DNA of 64,000 nt. It comes from Thalassia testudinum. Lineage: Eukaryota; Streptophyta; Magnoliopsida; Alismatales; Hydrocharitaceae. Under the pieces are notes generated by a model. That model was not told the origin of the DNA and did no database searches. It was given only the letters and a program-made list of their open reading frames with translations. The translations under genes were made by a program, and so were the position numbers. The stretch is taken from positions 75,608,001 to 75,672,000 of the forward strand of contig JAZHRO010000014.1 of NCBI GenBank assembly GCA_037157565.1. Reading direction: 5' to 3'. Positions 34,849 to 45,925 of the stretch are shown piece after piece. Within the stretch, counting starts at the first letter, position 1. Each line of letters opens with the position of its first letter.

Positions 34849-36650
34849 AAATGTTGACGCGGCCAGATCGTGTTTTAACAATTAATGCATTGTAATATAG
34901 ACGAACTTTCCACGGAAACAAATAAAGATTTATAACTCGAAAATCGGAGTATCCGAGGTTGAACACAGGGAGCAATCTAAGTACTTTCAAAACTTGAGAA
35001 CACAACTTTTTAAATGAAAATAAATGACTAGTTCAATGATAGTGTTATAAAAAGAAATTGCTCAAAGGGAACAAAAATGGACGTCTGATACAATATCAGA
35101 CGTCTTAAAATAAAGCTCATTTTCTTCCTTGATGCATCTGTTTCTCTTCCTTTATTTCTTTTCCTCCTGCGACCAAGGTCTGCCTTTCTTCTTTCTTTTC
35201 TTTTCCTTTGCCTTCTTGAGTCTTCGTCTACCCCTTGTCTTCTTCTTCAGTTCAGTTCTCCTTCGCCTTGCTTCTTCTTCTCTGCCTTGCCTCTCTTTCA
35301 GAGCCTCCTTCCTTCTTTCTTCTATTTCCCCTTGGCGTTTCTTCTTCTCTGCCTTGCCTCTCTTGCCTTTCTTTCTTCCTTGGCAGAGCCTCCTTCCTCC
35401 TTTCTTCCTCTGCTTGCGACGGCTAAGTCCTTGCGTCCTGCACACAACTACGCACAGCAAAACCTAACCCTCTACCCGCGCGTCTCTCTCTCTCTGTGTA
35501 AACCACTCTCAGCACGCTCTTCCAAAGTCGGGTAAACGGGTCGGATCGCGTGCCCGGGGACCAGGCGCATCGATGTGAGGGTGGTGCGCGAGGTGTGCTT
35601 AGGACAGGGTCGGGTCGGGTCGCGCCAGATCCGCGTGGTGAACTCGCGGACGAGGCGCAGTGAGATAGGTGAGGGACCTCACCCTAAGTGTAACTGGAGG
35701 CGAAGAACATATATGACAAAAACAATATAAAGGGTATGCGTGCGTCGTGGCTTACCGATGTGGGACTAAAGCCCACTGCTTTCCTTCGCGTGCCCACAGC
35801 AGACCGCACCTTCAATTCCTCAACTGCAGGCTCTGTTGGCTTCACTTGCTGGGTCAGCTATCTTCGCACGACCTTCCCAAATTCGCAGCACTTGGAGCCC
35901 TGAAGTCCTGAGGCCTAGAGCGAGTGTGGAGCTTCCTCGAGTCGACGTCAATGGCGGCCGGAGCTTGAGATCTGTTTGGCACAAAAATAGCCTCGCGGCC
36001 TAATCAAATCATCGGGGGACCTTCGCCGTGACACGGCGAAGGTGATGAGCTATGCGGTAGGCCGCAGGGCGGCCTAAGCGTGAGTGCCTAGGTCGCTCTG
36101 TGGCCAGACGGGTGGGTGTGTTCGGGGGGTTGTTGTGGTGGTGTGGCGGGGCTATGGATGAGTGGAGGGTGCTCAGTGAGGTGAGGCGGAGGTTATGTGA
36201 TGGTCGGTGAGACGTGTGGGACTGCGGAGCGGCGGGAGCGTCTCGCCGGAGGGTGGCCGGAGATGAGGAAGGTGGCGGTGGACAGGAACGGTCGAGGGTT
36301 GATTGAGTGAAATAAAGTAAGGAAATGAAAGAGTGGAAGATGGGGAACTTATCTGGACTGTTGGGAGAGAAGGGGGGCAGCGGAGTCAGACGGCTCGTTT
36401 GTGCCGTCGTCGGAGAAGATAACCCTGAGGGAGATAACGGTGATGAGGAGGAGGTCGGGGAAGCGTGCGCTTGGTGCGGCACGACGTGGGAAGATGAGGC
36501 GAAGTAGACTCTGCGCTGGTATGGCAGCAGAGCGACGAGAAGGAGAGGTAATCGTCGGAGCTTGCGGGTTTCTTGGCCGGAGAGAGGAGAGAAGAATTTT
36601 GGAGGATTCTACCGCCAAGACAAGACTGAGAGATTTCGTAGAGGGTCGAA

Positions 36651-36665
36651 GGTCTTTTTATAGGT
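36651..36665 (-). promoter_or_regulatory. TATA box, C 5' LTR
   Basis: The minus strand reads CACCTATAAAAAGACC, 82 bp downstream of the 28-nt palindrome. Confidence 0.65.
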
Positions 36666-36746
36666 GCTGGTCGAGCTTTCTGGTGCGTGGAGGGCAAGCT
36701 TTTGGCCATCGCTGTCTCGCCAGAGAAGGAAGGTGGTTGGGATCCA

Positions 36747-36774
36747 AATCTCTCGTGCGTTCGCACGAGAGATT
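36747..36774. promoter_or_regulatory. 28-nt perfect palindrome (C 5' LTR)
   Basis: Arm AATCTCTCGTGCG, centre TT, exact complement. It differs from the B version at one arm position, with the matching change in the other arm. Confidence 0.72.
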
Positions 36775-37603
36775 GGAAAGGAATCAGAGATCAAGATCAT
36801 GCTTAGATGGAAGGGGATTCCTCAGAGAATCTCCCTTCCAATTCTGGGAAGAGATCTCTGAGGGATCTGAGCGTATTCCCCCTTGTCAACCTCACCAGAG
36901 AGGATTCTTCCCCAATAATGGCGGAGGGACTTGATTGTAAGATTGGCAAGAAAGTTAGGGGGGTTTATATGATGGTTTTCAAAAGATAGGGACCAAAATG
37001 TGATTGGGTGTACTAAATTGCAAAGTAGGTAAAGATGACCTCCCCTTAGGTCCAAATTTTGGTACAAACCTAATTTGGACCTAAGGAATCCAATGGTGAA
37101 GTTGGATTTTAGGTTTGACCACGTTTGACTGGACATTTTACGTAAAAACCCAAGTTAGGTCAATTGATGAGCTAGGACCCTATTCTAGGTCAAACTAGGT
37201 TCCAAAGGCCAATTTGAATGTTCTAAACCCTAGAGGATATTTTTCCATAAATTTTAGAGGATTTACTTGATTTTTATCCTGACCGGAGCCTTGTTGAATT
37301 AAGCGGGTCTGTTTTAGGGTTACCACATGTCATTTAATTCCTGGACTGCACATGAACTGATTTCTGATTGATTCAACCCACTTTTTATCTCATTTAGATC
37401 ATTTGACCTACGCTCTGTCTCTGAGAAATTTCGTTTATGTATTACAATGGTAAAATTATAGTTTTAACCTTTATTTCATGTTTTCTTCTCAGAACACTTA
37501 TTCCTCCAATTAAGCCCTCTTCTAAGTCATGTAGGAGCTTTTATTCTCTTTATTAGGTCAAAATGAGCTAGTTATGGCTCATGATGAGGCTCTCATCAAT
37601 TTC

Positions 37604-38784
37604 CAAATTACCTGTACCTTCCTCGGTCGAAGATATCTGGTCGTTCTTGGGGCATGTCTATTTTTACCGACGATTCATATCTGATTTCTCAAAAATCATA
37701 CGCCCCTTGATGAATATTATCTCATAGGACACTCCTTTTGAGATGATAAGTGAGTGCCTTCATGCCTGTTAGATTCTACCCGACCGAGTAACCCAAGATC
37801 CAATCCTACAATCTTTTGACTGGTTTCAACCCTTCAAGATCATGCTTGATGTGTCTGACTATGTAGTAGTAGTGCTTGGGCAGAAAATCGATAGGAAACC
37901 AGTGATAATATATTACACAGGCAAGACACAGGACGAGGCTGAACGTAATTACATGATTACAGCTAAAGAGCTACTGACTGATGTATTTGGTCTAGAGAAA
38001 TTCAGATCGTACCTCCTTGGTTCCCATGTCATCATTTACTTAGATTACACAATGGTGAGGCACTTACTCGCGAAGAAGGAAGCAAAATTGAGCCTGATTC
38101 GATGGATCTTGCTCCTGCAAGAATTTGACCTTGAGATATGCGATAAGGCGGAGAAGCAGAACGTGGTAGCTGACCATTTGTCCTACATCCCTTCTTCTAT
38201 CCTTGACCCTTCCAACTTATGTCTGAGCACTTTCCAAATGAGCACCTTCTGACAATCGAAACTGGACTTCCTTGGTATGCTGATATAATTAATTATTTGG
38301 CATCACACCAGATTTTGTCTGATTGGCCGAAAGTCAAGAAAGACAAATTGATTTCAAATGCCAAATACTATGTCTAGGAAGATCCATATCTCTTCGCATC
38401 AGTGCTGATCAAATCATTCGGAGATGCATTCCCAACTCTGAGGTTAATGACATTTTATCATTCTGCTAAGACCACGCCTGTAGACGCCACTTCTCTAGGC
38501 ACAAAACCATAGTGAAAATTCTCCAGTGTGGCTTCTATTAGCCCACACTCTTCAAAGACGCATACAATTATTATAGGGCATGTGCTCATTGCTAGACCTT
38601 AGGCAACATCAGCCACTGTGACATGATGCCCTTGCACCCAATTCTAGTGTGCGAGATTTTCAACATCTGGGGGATTGATTTCATGGGTCCTTTCCCAAAT
38701 TTGAACGGCTTCGAGTATATTCTTCTAGCGATGGACTACATGTCTAAATGGATCAAAGCCATTCCAACTCGAACCAATAATAAC
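37604..38784 (+). pseudogene. E3 RT end, RNase H and integrase start (truncated)
   Basis: It continues E3 pol after element C: FYRRFISDFSKIIRPLMN, then RNase H (EKFRSYLLGSHVIIYLDYTM; LDY replaces the usual SDH), VADHL, a frameshift near 38215, then HLLTIETGLPWYADIINYL's conserved region. A decayed integrase zinc finger follows, with several of its codons now stops. The core begins [19 protein letters not shown] and the frame ends at KAIPTRTNN, where the E4 LTR begins. The rest of integrase should lie beyond the right end of E4, outside the window. Confidence 0.82.
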
Positions 38785-39862
38785 TGATGTATACACATCC
38801 ATTTAGGGGAAAATGCCTATTTATGCAGACTCCTAGGCTTATAGATGCATTCCATATTATGAATATTGCATAGTATGCATCATTCTGCATTTAGAATAGT
38901 TTGTATAAATTATAGGTTAATTCATGTCCTTTTATGGCCAGGAGAGAAGGAGATTCATTTCGGGTCGTGGATTGATGATTCGACCATACAAATATGATCA
39001 AGACAATGATCGGAGTCCAACGCCTCCAAAATCATCTTGATCGGAGTCCCGCAGCACATTATGCAGTCTGAGGAAAATCAAAGATTAAGGGGCAAGGTGG
39101 CACCAATCTGAACCTCAGATGATAAATTCAACCGCACGGATGGATCTGGATCAACCATCTAGCCTAATGGCACATACATCAAACCCAATTCAACGTTCAT
39201 GGTGCCACCTACAAAGTCAATAAGATCGACGACCATGATGGTGCCATCATCACCGCCCAATATCGACCGCAGCCTTGCCTTAGCCTCAAAGGGCACCTAC
39301 ATCGAGCAATCCTAGCTGTTGGATCACAATCCAACGGCTGAGATTCACGCAATAGCCTTTGCCTTGCCTCAAAAGAGAGCCTTGATGATTTCTTGACCAT
39401 TGGATCGAGATCCAACAATTGAGAGCATGTGCGCACAAAAACGTTCGCATGATAATTCGTAGCCTTGGCTCAGTAGCTGAGAGCGCAACTACAACACTGG
39501 CAACACCTGTTCGAAGCTCCATGCAGAGATTTAATCCGCTGAAGCGTGCATGGGTGAAATTGGAGCCCCCGATCACGATCGGGCGACGAAGAGAGTAGCG
39601 ACGTGGCACGACAAGAGTCCCGCAATGCAGACACGAGACCCGATGCGTGGTGCGACACGCGATCGTATGCTGGACCAGAGCATGATCTGCGAGCGCAATC
39701 CTTACACGATCGTGGCCTTTCATTTTCAATCCAATGGTAGTGACTCTAGAGCCAGCTGATGCGTGTGCGGCAGCTGCAAGTGAATGAGTTGGAGCTTTAG
39801 CAACGTTTGCGGTAAGGCGTTAGCAACGTTTTTAATGTCACTAATTGCCTCATGCATGAAAT
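38785..39862 (+). repeat. 5' LTR of E4, upstream half (family A)
   Basis: It starts TGATGTATACACATCC in E3 integrase (flank ATAAC) and runs to the copia insertion. Removing that insertion gives an LTR of about 1.84 kb ending at 46686. It contains the tRNA-like module at 39466-39520 and the TTTAGCAACGTTT repeats near 39797-39835. Confidence 0.85.
39466..39520 (+). other. tRNA-like module in the E4 LTR
   Basis: A-box-like TGGCTCAGTAGCTGAGAGCG, then about 30 nt later B-box-like TGTTCGAAGCTCC. No full cloverleaf was found. The position matches the module in the solo LTR. Confidence 0.5.
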
Positions 39863-41114
39863 TGTAGGATCTAAAAGGAACAAACACACTAGAAGGGGGG
39901 ATAAATAGTGTGATAGATAAAAATATGCAAGTAAATCAAAACACAAAAAATAACACCAGATGAATGGTGGTTCCCCATTCACTTGGGTACTCCACTACCT
40001 AAGCCTCCCAGCTTAGGATTTTTAACCCGATTCCCTCAACTCCGAGGGAATCAATTTACTAATTCGAGGTAATTAACGAGTTACCTCAACCCAAGTACAA
40101 GAAATGGATTTGTTACAACCCAACGAGCAACAAACTCAAAAATAAATAAAGCACAGGTGTAAGAAAAATAAAATCTTACAACAAAGTTCCTATGCCTCCC
40201 ACCAATAATTAAATAGAATACCAATTGAGAGCCTAGGATGGACGTAAATCGCTTCGTAGATGCGTGGCAAAAACATGTCGTTGAGCTTGCAGAAATGTAG
40301 AGAAAGTGAATGGCAAGCTTCTTCTTTCTCTCTTGAAAATATGGTGGAAATTTGAAATATAGCTTTAGAAATTTTTTTACTCTTTTCTTATATGCAAACT
40401 AAGGGTCCAAGGGTTTATTTATAGAATTAGGACCTTAGTGGATCGTCTACTAGATGTTGGGGTTTAAATCCCAACATTCATATAGCCAAAATTAATTTTC
40501 TAGCCGTTTAGTTTTGAGCCAACGGCTAACTGGTACCGATACCAGTTGCTTTCAGATTTGGGTTTCGAACACTTAACATAAATTTATAACCCACTTATAC
40601 CGATATTGATCATGACTACCGATACTCGTTCCCTCCAGTACCGGTACTGATCATGAGTACCGGTACTCGCGGGGTACAAGTTTGTTTCTATGAAAAAATC
40701 CAAACCTGTAACTCACATGTACCGGTACTAAACTTTAATACTAGTACTTGTGGACTAACAAGTACATTTTTTAAGAGAATTATTTAATTACGTTCTTTGA
40801 AAATGATCGTAGTATAAATCCTAGTTTATCTCTAATTAATTTTACGATCTAAGTTGATTCTTTATTCATAGGCATACATTCTATAAATTAGAAAAAGCTA
40901 AACTAAAAAACTAAAGGACGATGATGATCTTCTCCTCCTCGATTCTTCCTTGTCATATTGCCCCTCCACATCATGATCTTCTCCTCGTTATCATGCCTCC
41001 ATCATTTCCTGTTTACCTTGATCTTCACTTAAATTTGAAAAGCAATAAATTGTAAACATTAATCCATAATAATTTTGTTAACACTAAAACAAGATGTAGC
41101 ACATGGTTCCAACA
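39863..41114 (-). repeat. Copia-like LTR, outer left (3' LTR)
   Basis: On the plus strand it runs from TGTAGGATCTAAAAGG to ACATGGTTCCAACA (1,252 bp). It resembles the right LTR throughout. Confidence 0.88.
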
Positions 41115-42152
41115 ATTTCCTTCTTTTTGATGTAATAAAACTATCTTGCAAATAGATAATTACAAGAAAATAATTTTTAGCAATATCATACGAAGGAAAA
41201 TTATTTAATTTAATATCCTCTCCCTAAATATATGTTCCCCCTAAAAATATTACTATTTGGTTATTATTCTTCTCTCCCTTTTTGTCAATCACAAAAAAAA
41301 TGAAAGGGTAAAGAATATTATACCATAAAATTTACCAATAGTAGAATGATGAATGTTGGTACCAAGCTCTATTAGGCCATCGTTCTTGATCTTCATTCAA
41401 CTTATAAAAAGGTTGAAGTGTTCCATTGTGTGCCTTGAACACCCACTGATCACTTTGATCCCATTGATCTACTCCTGCAAAATAATGTAAAATATCTTTT
41501 TAAGATACCCATTTTCTTGTGGATCCTTTCAGGTTAACACCTTTCAAACCCTGAGATTTATAGATCTCTCTTTTGTTAGATCTATGATGCTTGGGATTTT
41601 TGGCCTTTTGGTACATCAATGCATGTCTAGGTGCATGTGATTTATTTTGTGTATTCTTTTTACTTTTAAATTTTGATTTTAAAAAATCACAAAATTCAAT
41701 GTTTAACCTAGTAGTTATTTTGAGATTATTTAAAGTCTCCTCAAAATGCTCATAAATATCTTCTAACTCTACTATCTTTGCATACAACTGATTATTAGTC
41801 TCTTTTGACATTTCTAATTCTATTTCTAAACATGATTTATCTATTTCTAATGTTTGATAATTATTCTTTAAAACTTTATTTTCCTTTTTAAACATCTTAA
41901 CTTTATGATATAATTCTTCATAAGCTTCAAGTAATTCTTCAAGAGAAAAGTCAAGATTTACCTCATCTTCTATGTCTTCTATGGTGGCTACCAAACAAAG
42001 GTGTGCAACCACATTATCATCTGAATCGGTGTCCATGTTGGAGTTGCTATCATTCAACATCGCTTTAAAAGCTTTCTTCTTCTTCTTGATGGCTTCTTTT
42101 GTGTCTTCCTTCTTACTCATGAGGCAATACTGCCGCACGTGACCCTTTTCTT
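41115..42152 (-). pseudogene. Copia-like gag C-terminal fragment (left copy)
   Basis: A 212-codon minus-strand frame (42138-41500) matches the C-terminal half of the gag at 43482-44186: SKKEDTKEAIKKKKKAF, a D/S-rich stretch, then a long coiled coil (FKKENKVLKNNYQTLEID, ELEMSKETNNQLYAKIVELE) and GLKGVNLKGSTRKWV. It begins just after the zinc-knuckle position, where it is joined to LTR sequence. A PPT-like AAAAAGAAGGAAAT precedes the left LTR. Confidence 0.8.
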
Positions 42153-42857
42153 CTCTTTTCTTATATGCAAACTAAGGGTCCAAGGGTTTATACATAGAGT
42201 TAGGACCTTAGTGGGTCGTCTACTAGACGTTGAGGTTTAAATCCCAACGTTCATACTACCTAAATTAATTTTCTAGCCGTTCAGTTTTGAGCAAATGGCT
42301 AACTGGTACTGGTACTAAAGTATGAGTATCGGTACTCGTTGCTTTCAGATTTTGGTTTCAAACACTTAACACAAATTTGTAACCCACTTGTATCGGTACT
42401 GATCATAACTACCGATACTCATTCCCTCCAATACCGGTACTGATCATGAGTACTGGTACATGCGAGGTACAGGTCTATTTCTATGAAAAGATCCAAACCT
42501 GTAACTCAAATATACTGGTACTAAACTTTAGTACCGGTACTTGTGGGCTAACAATTACCTTTTTAAAAGTAAATTAATCAATTACGTTCTTTGAAAATGA
42601 TCGTAGTATAAATCCAAGTTTATCTCTAATTTATTTTACAATATAAGTTGATTCTTTGTTAAGAGGCATACATTTTATAAATTATAAAAACCTAAACTAA
42701 AAACTAAAGGATGTAGATATCTTCTCCTCATTATCATGCCTCCATCATTTCCTATTTGCCTTGATCTTCACCTAAATCTGAAAAGCACTCAATTACAAAC
42801 ATTAATCAATAATAATTTTATTAACACTAAAATAAGATGTGGAACAAGGTTCCAACA
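42153..42857 (-). repeat. Partial copia-like LTR between the two gag copies
   Basis: 705 bp, matching about 40381-41114 of the left LTR and ending GGTTCCAACA. The first ~520 bp of the LTR (plus-strand order) is missing. The join to gag sequence lies in a CTTTTCTTCTCTTTTC stretch that both partners resemble. Confidence 0.82.
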
Positions 42858-42871
42858 ATCTCCTCCTTTTT
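42858..42871 (-). other. Copia-like polypurine tract
   Basis: The minus strand reads AAAAAGGAGGAGAT directly before TGTTGGAACC of the LTR. Confidence 0.75.
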
Positions 42872-43481
42872 GGTGTTGACAAAACTATCTTGCAAATAGA
42901 TAATAAATAATTTTTAGCAATATTATATGAAGGAAAAAATATTTAATTTAATTCTCCCCATAAATATATGCTCCCCCTAAAAATAATACTATTTGCTCTT
43001 TATTCAACTCCCCCTTTTTGCAAATCATCAAAAAAAATGAAGAGGTAAAGAATATCATAACGTAAAATTACCAATAGTAGAATGGTGCTTGTGGATACCA
43101 AGCTCCACTAGTCCACTTTTCTTGATCTTCATGTAATTTATAGAATGGTCAGAGTGTTCCATTTTGTACCTTGAACACCCACTGATCACTTTAATCCCAT
43201 TGATTTATTCCTGCAAAATAATTTAAATTGTCTTTTTTAGGTACCCATTTTCTTTTGGGTCCTTTCAGGTTAGCACCTTTCAAACCCTGGGATTTATAGA
43301 CTTCTATTGTGTTAGATCTATAATTCTTAGAATTTTTGACCTTTTGGTACATCCATGCATGCTTAGGTGCATGTAATTTATTTTGTATACTCTTTTTACT
43401 CTAAAATTTTGATTTTAGAGTATCACAAAATTCAGTATTTAATCTAGTTGTTTTAAGATTATTCAAAGTCCCTTCAAAGTA

Positions 43482-44681
43482 CTAATAATTATCTTCTAGC
43501 TCTACTATCTTTGTATACAACTGATTATTAGTCACTTTTGACATTTCTAATTCCATTTCTAATGTTTGATAATTATTCTTTAAAACCTTATTTTCCTTCT
43601 TAAATAACCTAGCTTTATAATATAATTCTTCGTAAGCTTCTAACAATTCATCAAGAGTAAAATCAGTATTCACCTCATTGTCCGTGTCTTTTGTAGTTGC
43701 AACCAAATAAAGGTGTGCGACCTCCTCGTCAACTAATTCAGTGTCCATGTTAGAGTCGCTATCATTCCACGTCACTTTAAGAACTTTCTTCTTCTTCTTC
43801 TTGGCTTCTTTTATGTCTTCCTTCTTGCTTATGGGGCAATCCTTCCGCACGTGACACTTTCTCTTGCATTCATAGCAAACAATATCAAATGAAATTTTAT
43901 TCACTTGTTTACCTTGCTTTCGAAGAAATTTCTTGAACTTTCTTATAAGCATCTCCATCTCTTCATCTTCGAATTCTGAGGTGCTTGAATCTGAGTCCTC
44001 CTTAATTGCTCTAAAAGCAATATTCTTCTTCTTGCTTGATGTCATCTCCTCGTTTTTCTTCATGTTCTCCAGTTGAACCTCATAAGCCATAAGGCTTCCA
44101 ATCAGATTAACGGAAAGGATTGAAAGGTCCTTTGCCTCTTGAATCGCCATTGACTTTGGAGACCAGTTACTTATAAGAGATCTCAAGATCTTCCTTACAA
44201 GCTACTCCTCTTTTAGCTTGACTCCAAGACTCTTCATGGGACTCACGATCTCTCCAAACCTTATGTACATATCTTTGATTATCACTCCTTTTGTCATCCT
44301 GAAACACTCATATTCTTCGGTTAGAATAGAAATACGGGTTTCTTTTACCTTGTTAGTACTTTCGTAGGTGATTTGAAGTGTATTACATATCTCAAACGCT
44401 GACTTACACGCTGAGATATGGTTGAGTTTTTCTCTTGATAACGCACAATAAAGTGCGTTCATCGCCTTCGTATTGTCGACAATTTTCTTTTGATTCGCCG
44501 TCCATGCTACTCCTTGCGGCTCCGAATCTGAATACTTCTCTTGAATGAGTGTCCATGACTCATCATCCATTGCCTTGAGGAAGATTTGTATCTTCCTCTT
44601 CCAGTATTTGTAGTCTGCCCCATCGAAGTAGGGAGGACGTGTGGATGACTGTCCATCAGTGCGCTTAATTGATGATGCCAG
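43482..44681 (-). pseudogene. Copia-type gag (right copy), start codon lost, one frameshift
   Basis: The frame opens at 44681 with CTG where an ATG is expected (xASSIKRTDGQ). It continues RPPYFDGADYKYWKRKIQIF, the N-terminal gag domain common in Ty1/copia, then 44570-44202 (ALYCALSREKLNHISACKSA), the copia gag core. After a frameshift near 44190-44200, 44186-43482 has K/E-rich sequence and a CCHC knuckle CYECKRKCHVRKDC (CX2CX4HX4C). A coiled coil follows. A stop at 43482 is followed by more gag-like sequence to about 43210. It would coat the RNA; pol must come from another element. Confidence 0.85.
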
Positions 44682-44709
44682 TAAGGATCTTTACTTCTTC
44701 TCGCAACCC

Positions 44710-44721
44710 GCTATTATACCA
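44710..44721 (-). other. Copia-like primer-binding site (initiator tRNA-Met type, degenerate)
   Basis: The minus strand reads TGGTATAATAGC just after the LTR. It differs at two positions from TGGTATCAGAGC, the usual plant copia site. Confidence 0.7.
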
Positions 44722-44723
44722 CC

Positions 44724-45920
44724 TGTTAGGATCTAATAGATAGATGGCTACACGTACAAACACTTAAACACAATATCAGTAATAATAAGAAAATTTTGCA
44801 CAAATTACAATCACAGAAAATGGCACAAGATGTATAGCGGTTCCCCACTCACTTGGGTACTCCAGTACCTAAGCCTCCCAACTTAGGATTTTTAACCTAA
44901 TTTCCTCAACCCCAATGGAATCAATTTACTAATTCGAGGTAATTAACGGATTACCTCAACCCAAGTACAAGAGATGGGTTTGTTACAACCCGAGTAATAA
45001 GCTAAAAAACAAATAAAGCATAGGTGTAAGAAAAATAAAATTTTACAACAAAGTTTCTATACCTCCCAACAATAATTAAATAGAATATCAATTGAGAGCC
45101 TAGGATGGATGTGAATCGCTTCGTTGATGCATGACAAAAACACATCGTTGAGGTTGCAGGAATGTAGAGCAAGTGAATGGCAAGCTTCTTTCTCTCTTGA
45201 AGATATGGTGGAAATTTGAAATATAGCTCTATAAATTTTTCTTCTTTTTTCTTATGTACAGACTAAGGGTCCAAGGGTTTACTTATAGAGTTAGGACCTT
45301 AATGAGTCGTCTACTAGACGTTAGGGTTTAAATCCCAACGTTCATATTGCTTAAATTAATTTTCTAATCATTTAATTTTGAGCCAACAGCTAAGTGGTAT
45401 CGGTACTCGTTGCTTCCAGATTTAGGTTTCAAACACTTAACATAAATCTGTAATCCACTTGTATCAATACTGATCATAAGTACCGGTACTCGTTCCCTGC
45501 AGGTACTGATCATGAATACCGGTACTCACGGGTTATAGGTTTGTTTTTATGAAAAAATTCAAACCTATAACTCACATGTACCGATACTAAACTTTAGTAT
45601 CGGTACTTGTGGACTAACAAGTACATTTTTTAAAGTAAATTAATTAATTACGTTCTTTGAAAATGATAATAGTATAAATCATAGTTTATCTCTAATTTAT
45701 TTTACAATCTAAGTTGATTCTTTGTTAAAATACATTCTATAAATTAGAAATACCTAAACTAAAAACTAAAAGATGAAGATGATCTTCTCATTCTCATCAT
45801 CATGCCTCCATTTCCTATTTACCTTGATCTTCACATAAATATGAAAAGCACTCAATTGCAAACATTAATCCATAATAATTTTATCAACACCAAAACAAGA
45901 TGTGGAACAAGATTCCAACA
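44724..45920 (-). repeat. Copia-like LTR, outer right (5' LTR)
   Basis: 1,197 bp, from TGTTAGGATCTAATAG to AAGATTCCAACA on the plus strand. It is followed by the right target duplication GAAAT. Confidence 0.88.
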
Positions 45921-45925
45921 GAAAT

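Larger units (their letters stand above)
23963..37598 (-). mobile_element. Element C: Athila-type LTR retrotransposon, 13.6 kb, in E3 RT
   Basis: The best-preserved element of the window, on the minus strand: 5' LTR 34852-37598, PBS 34831-34848, gag 33890-31886, PR-RT-RH-IN 31863-28260, 3' PPT, 3' LTR 23963-26676. The target duplication ATTTC is perfect (23958-23962 and 37599-37603). Removing C rejoins the RT frame of E3. Gag and pol have only scattered stops plus one 68-bp deletion, and by eye the LTRs look much closer to each other than those of B, so C is probably the younger insertion. There is no env-like ORF between pol and the 3' LTR. Confidence 0.93.
34852..37598 (-). repeat. 5' LTR of element C (2.75 kb)
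   Basis: It starts TGATGAGAGCCTCATCATG at 37598 and ends GCCGCGTCAACA at 34852 on the minus strand. It contains the intact promoter palindrome (36747-36774), a TATA box (36651-36665) and a strongly purine-rich sense tract (about 35150-35430), which reads open as a Lys/Glu/Arg-rich peptide of about 100 codons. Confidence 0.93.
39863..45920 (-). mobile_element. Composite copia-like gag-only element, 6.06 kb
   Basis: Target duplication GAAAT is perfect at 39858-39862 and 45921-45925. On the minus strand the order is LTR (45920-44724), PBS, gag, PPT, partial LTR (42857-42153), gag fragment, PPT, LTR (41114-39863). LTRs start TGTTGGAACC and end GGATCCTAACA-type on the minus strand. No protease, integrase or RT is present. 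This is a Ty1/copia-type gag with terminal repeats only, resembling the TR-GAG class of non-autonomous elements, with an internal tandem duplication that shares an LTR. Confidence 0.85.

Noticed and set aside
36747..36774. microRNA precursor
   Set aside because: Arms of 13 nt are too short for a plant miRNA hairpin, and the site lies upstream of the TATA box.
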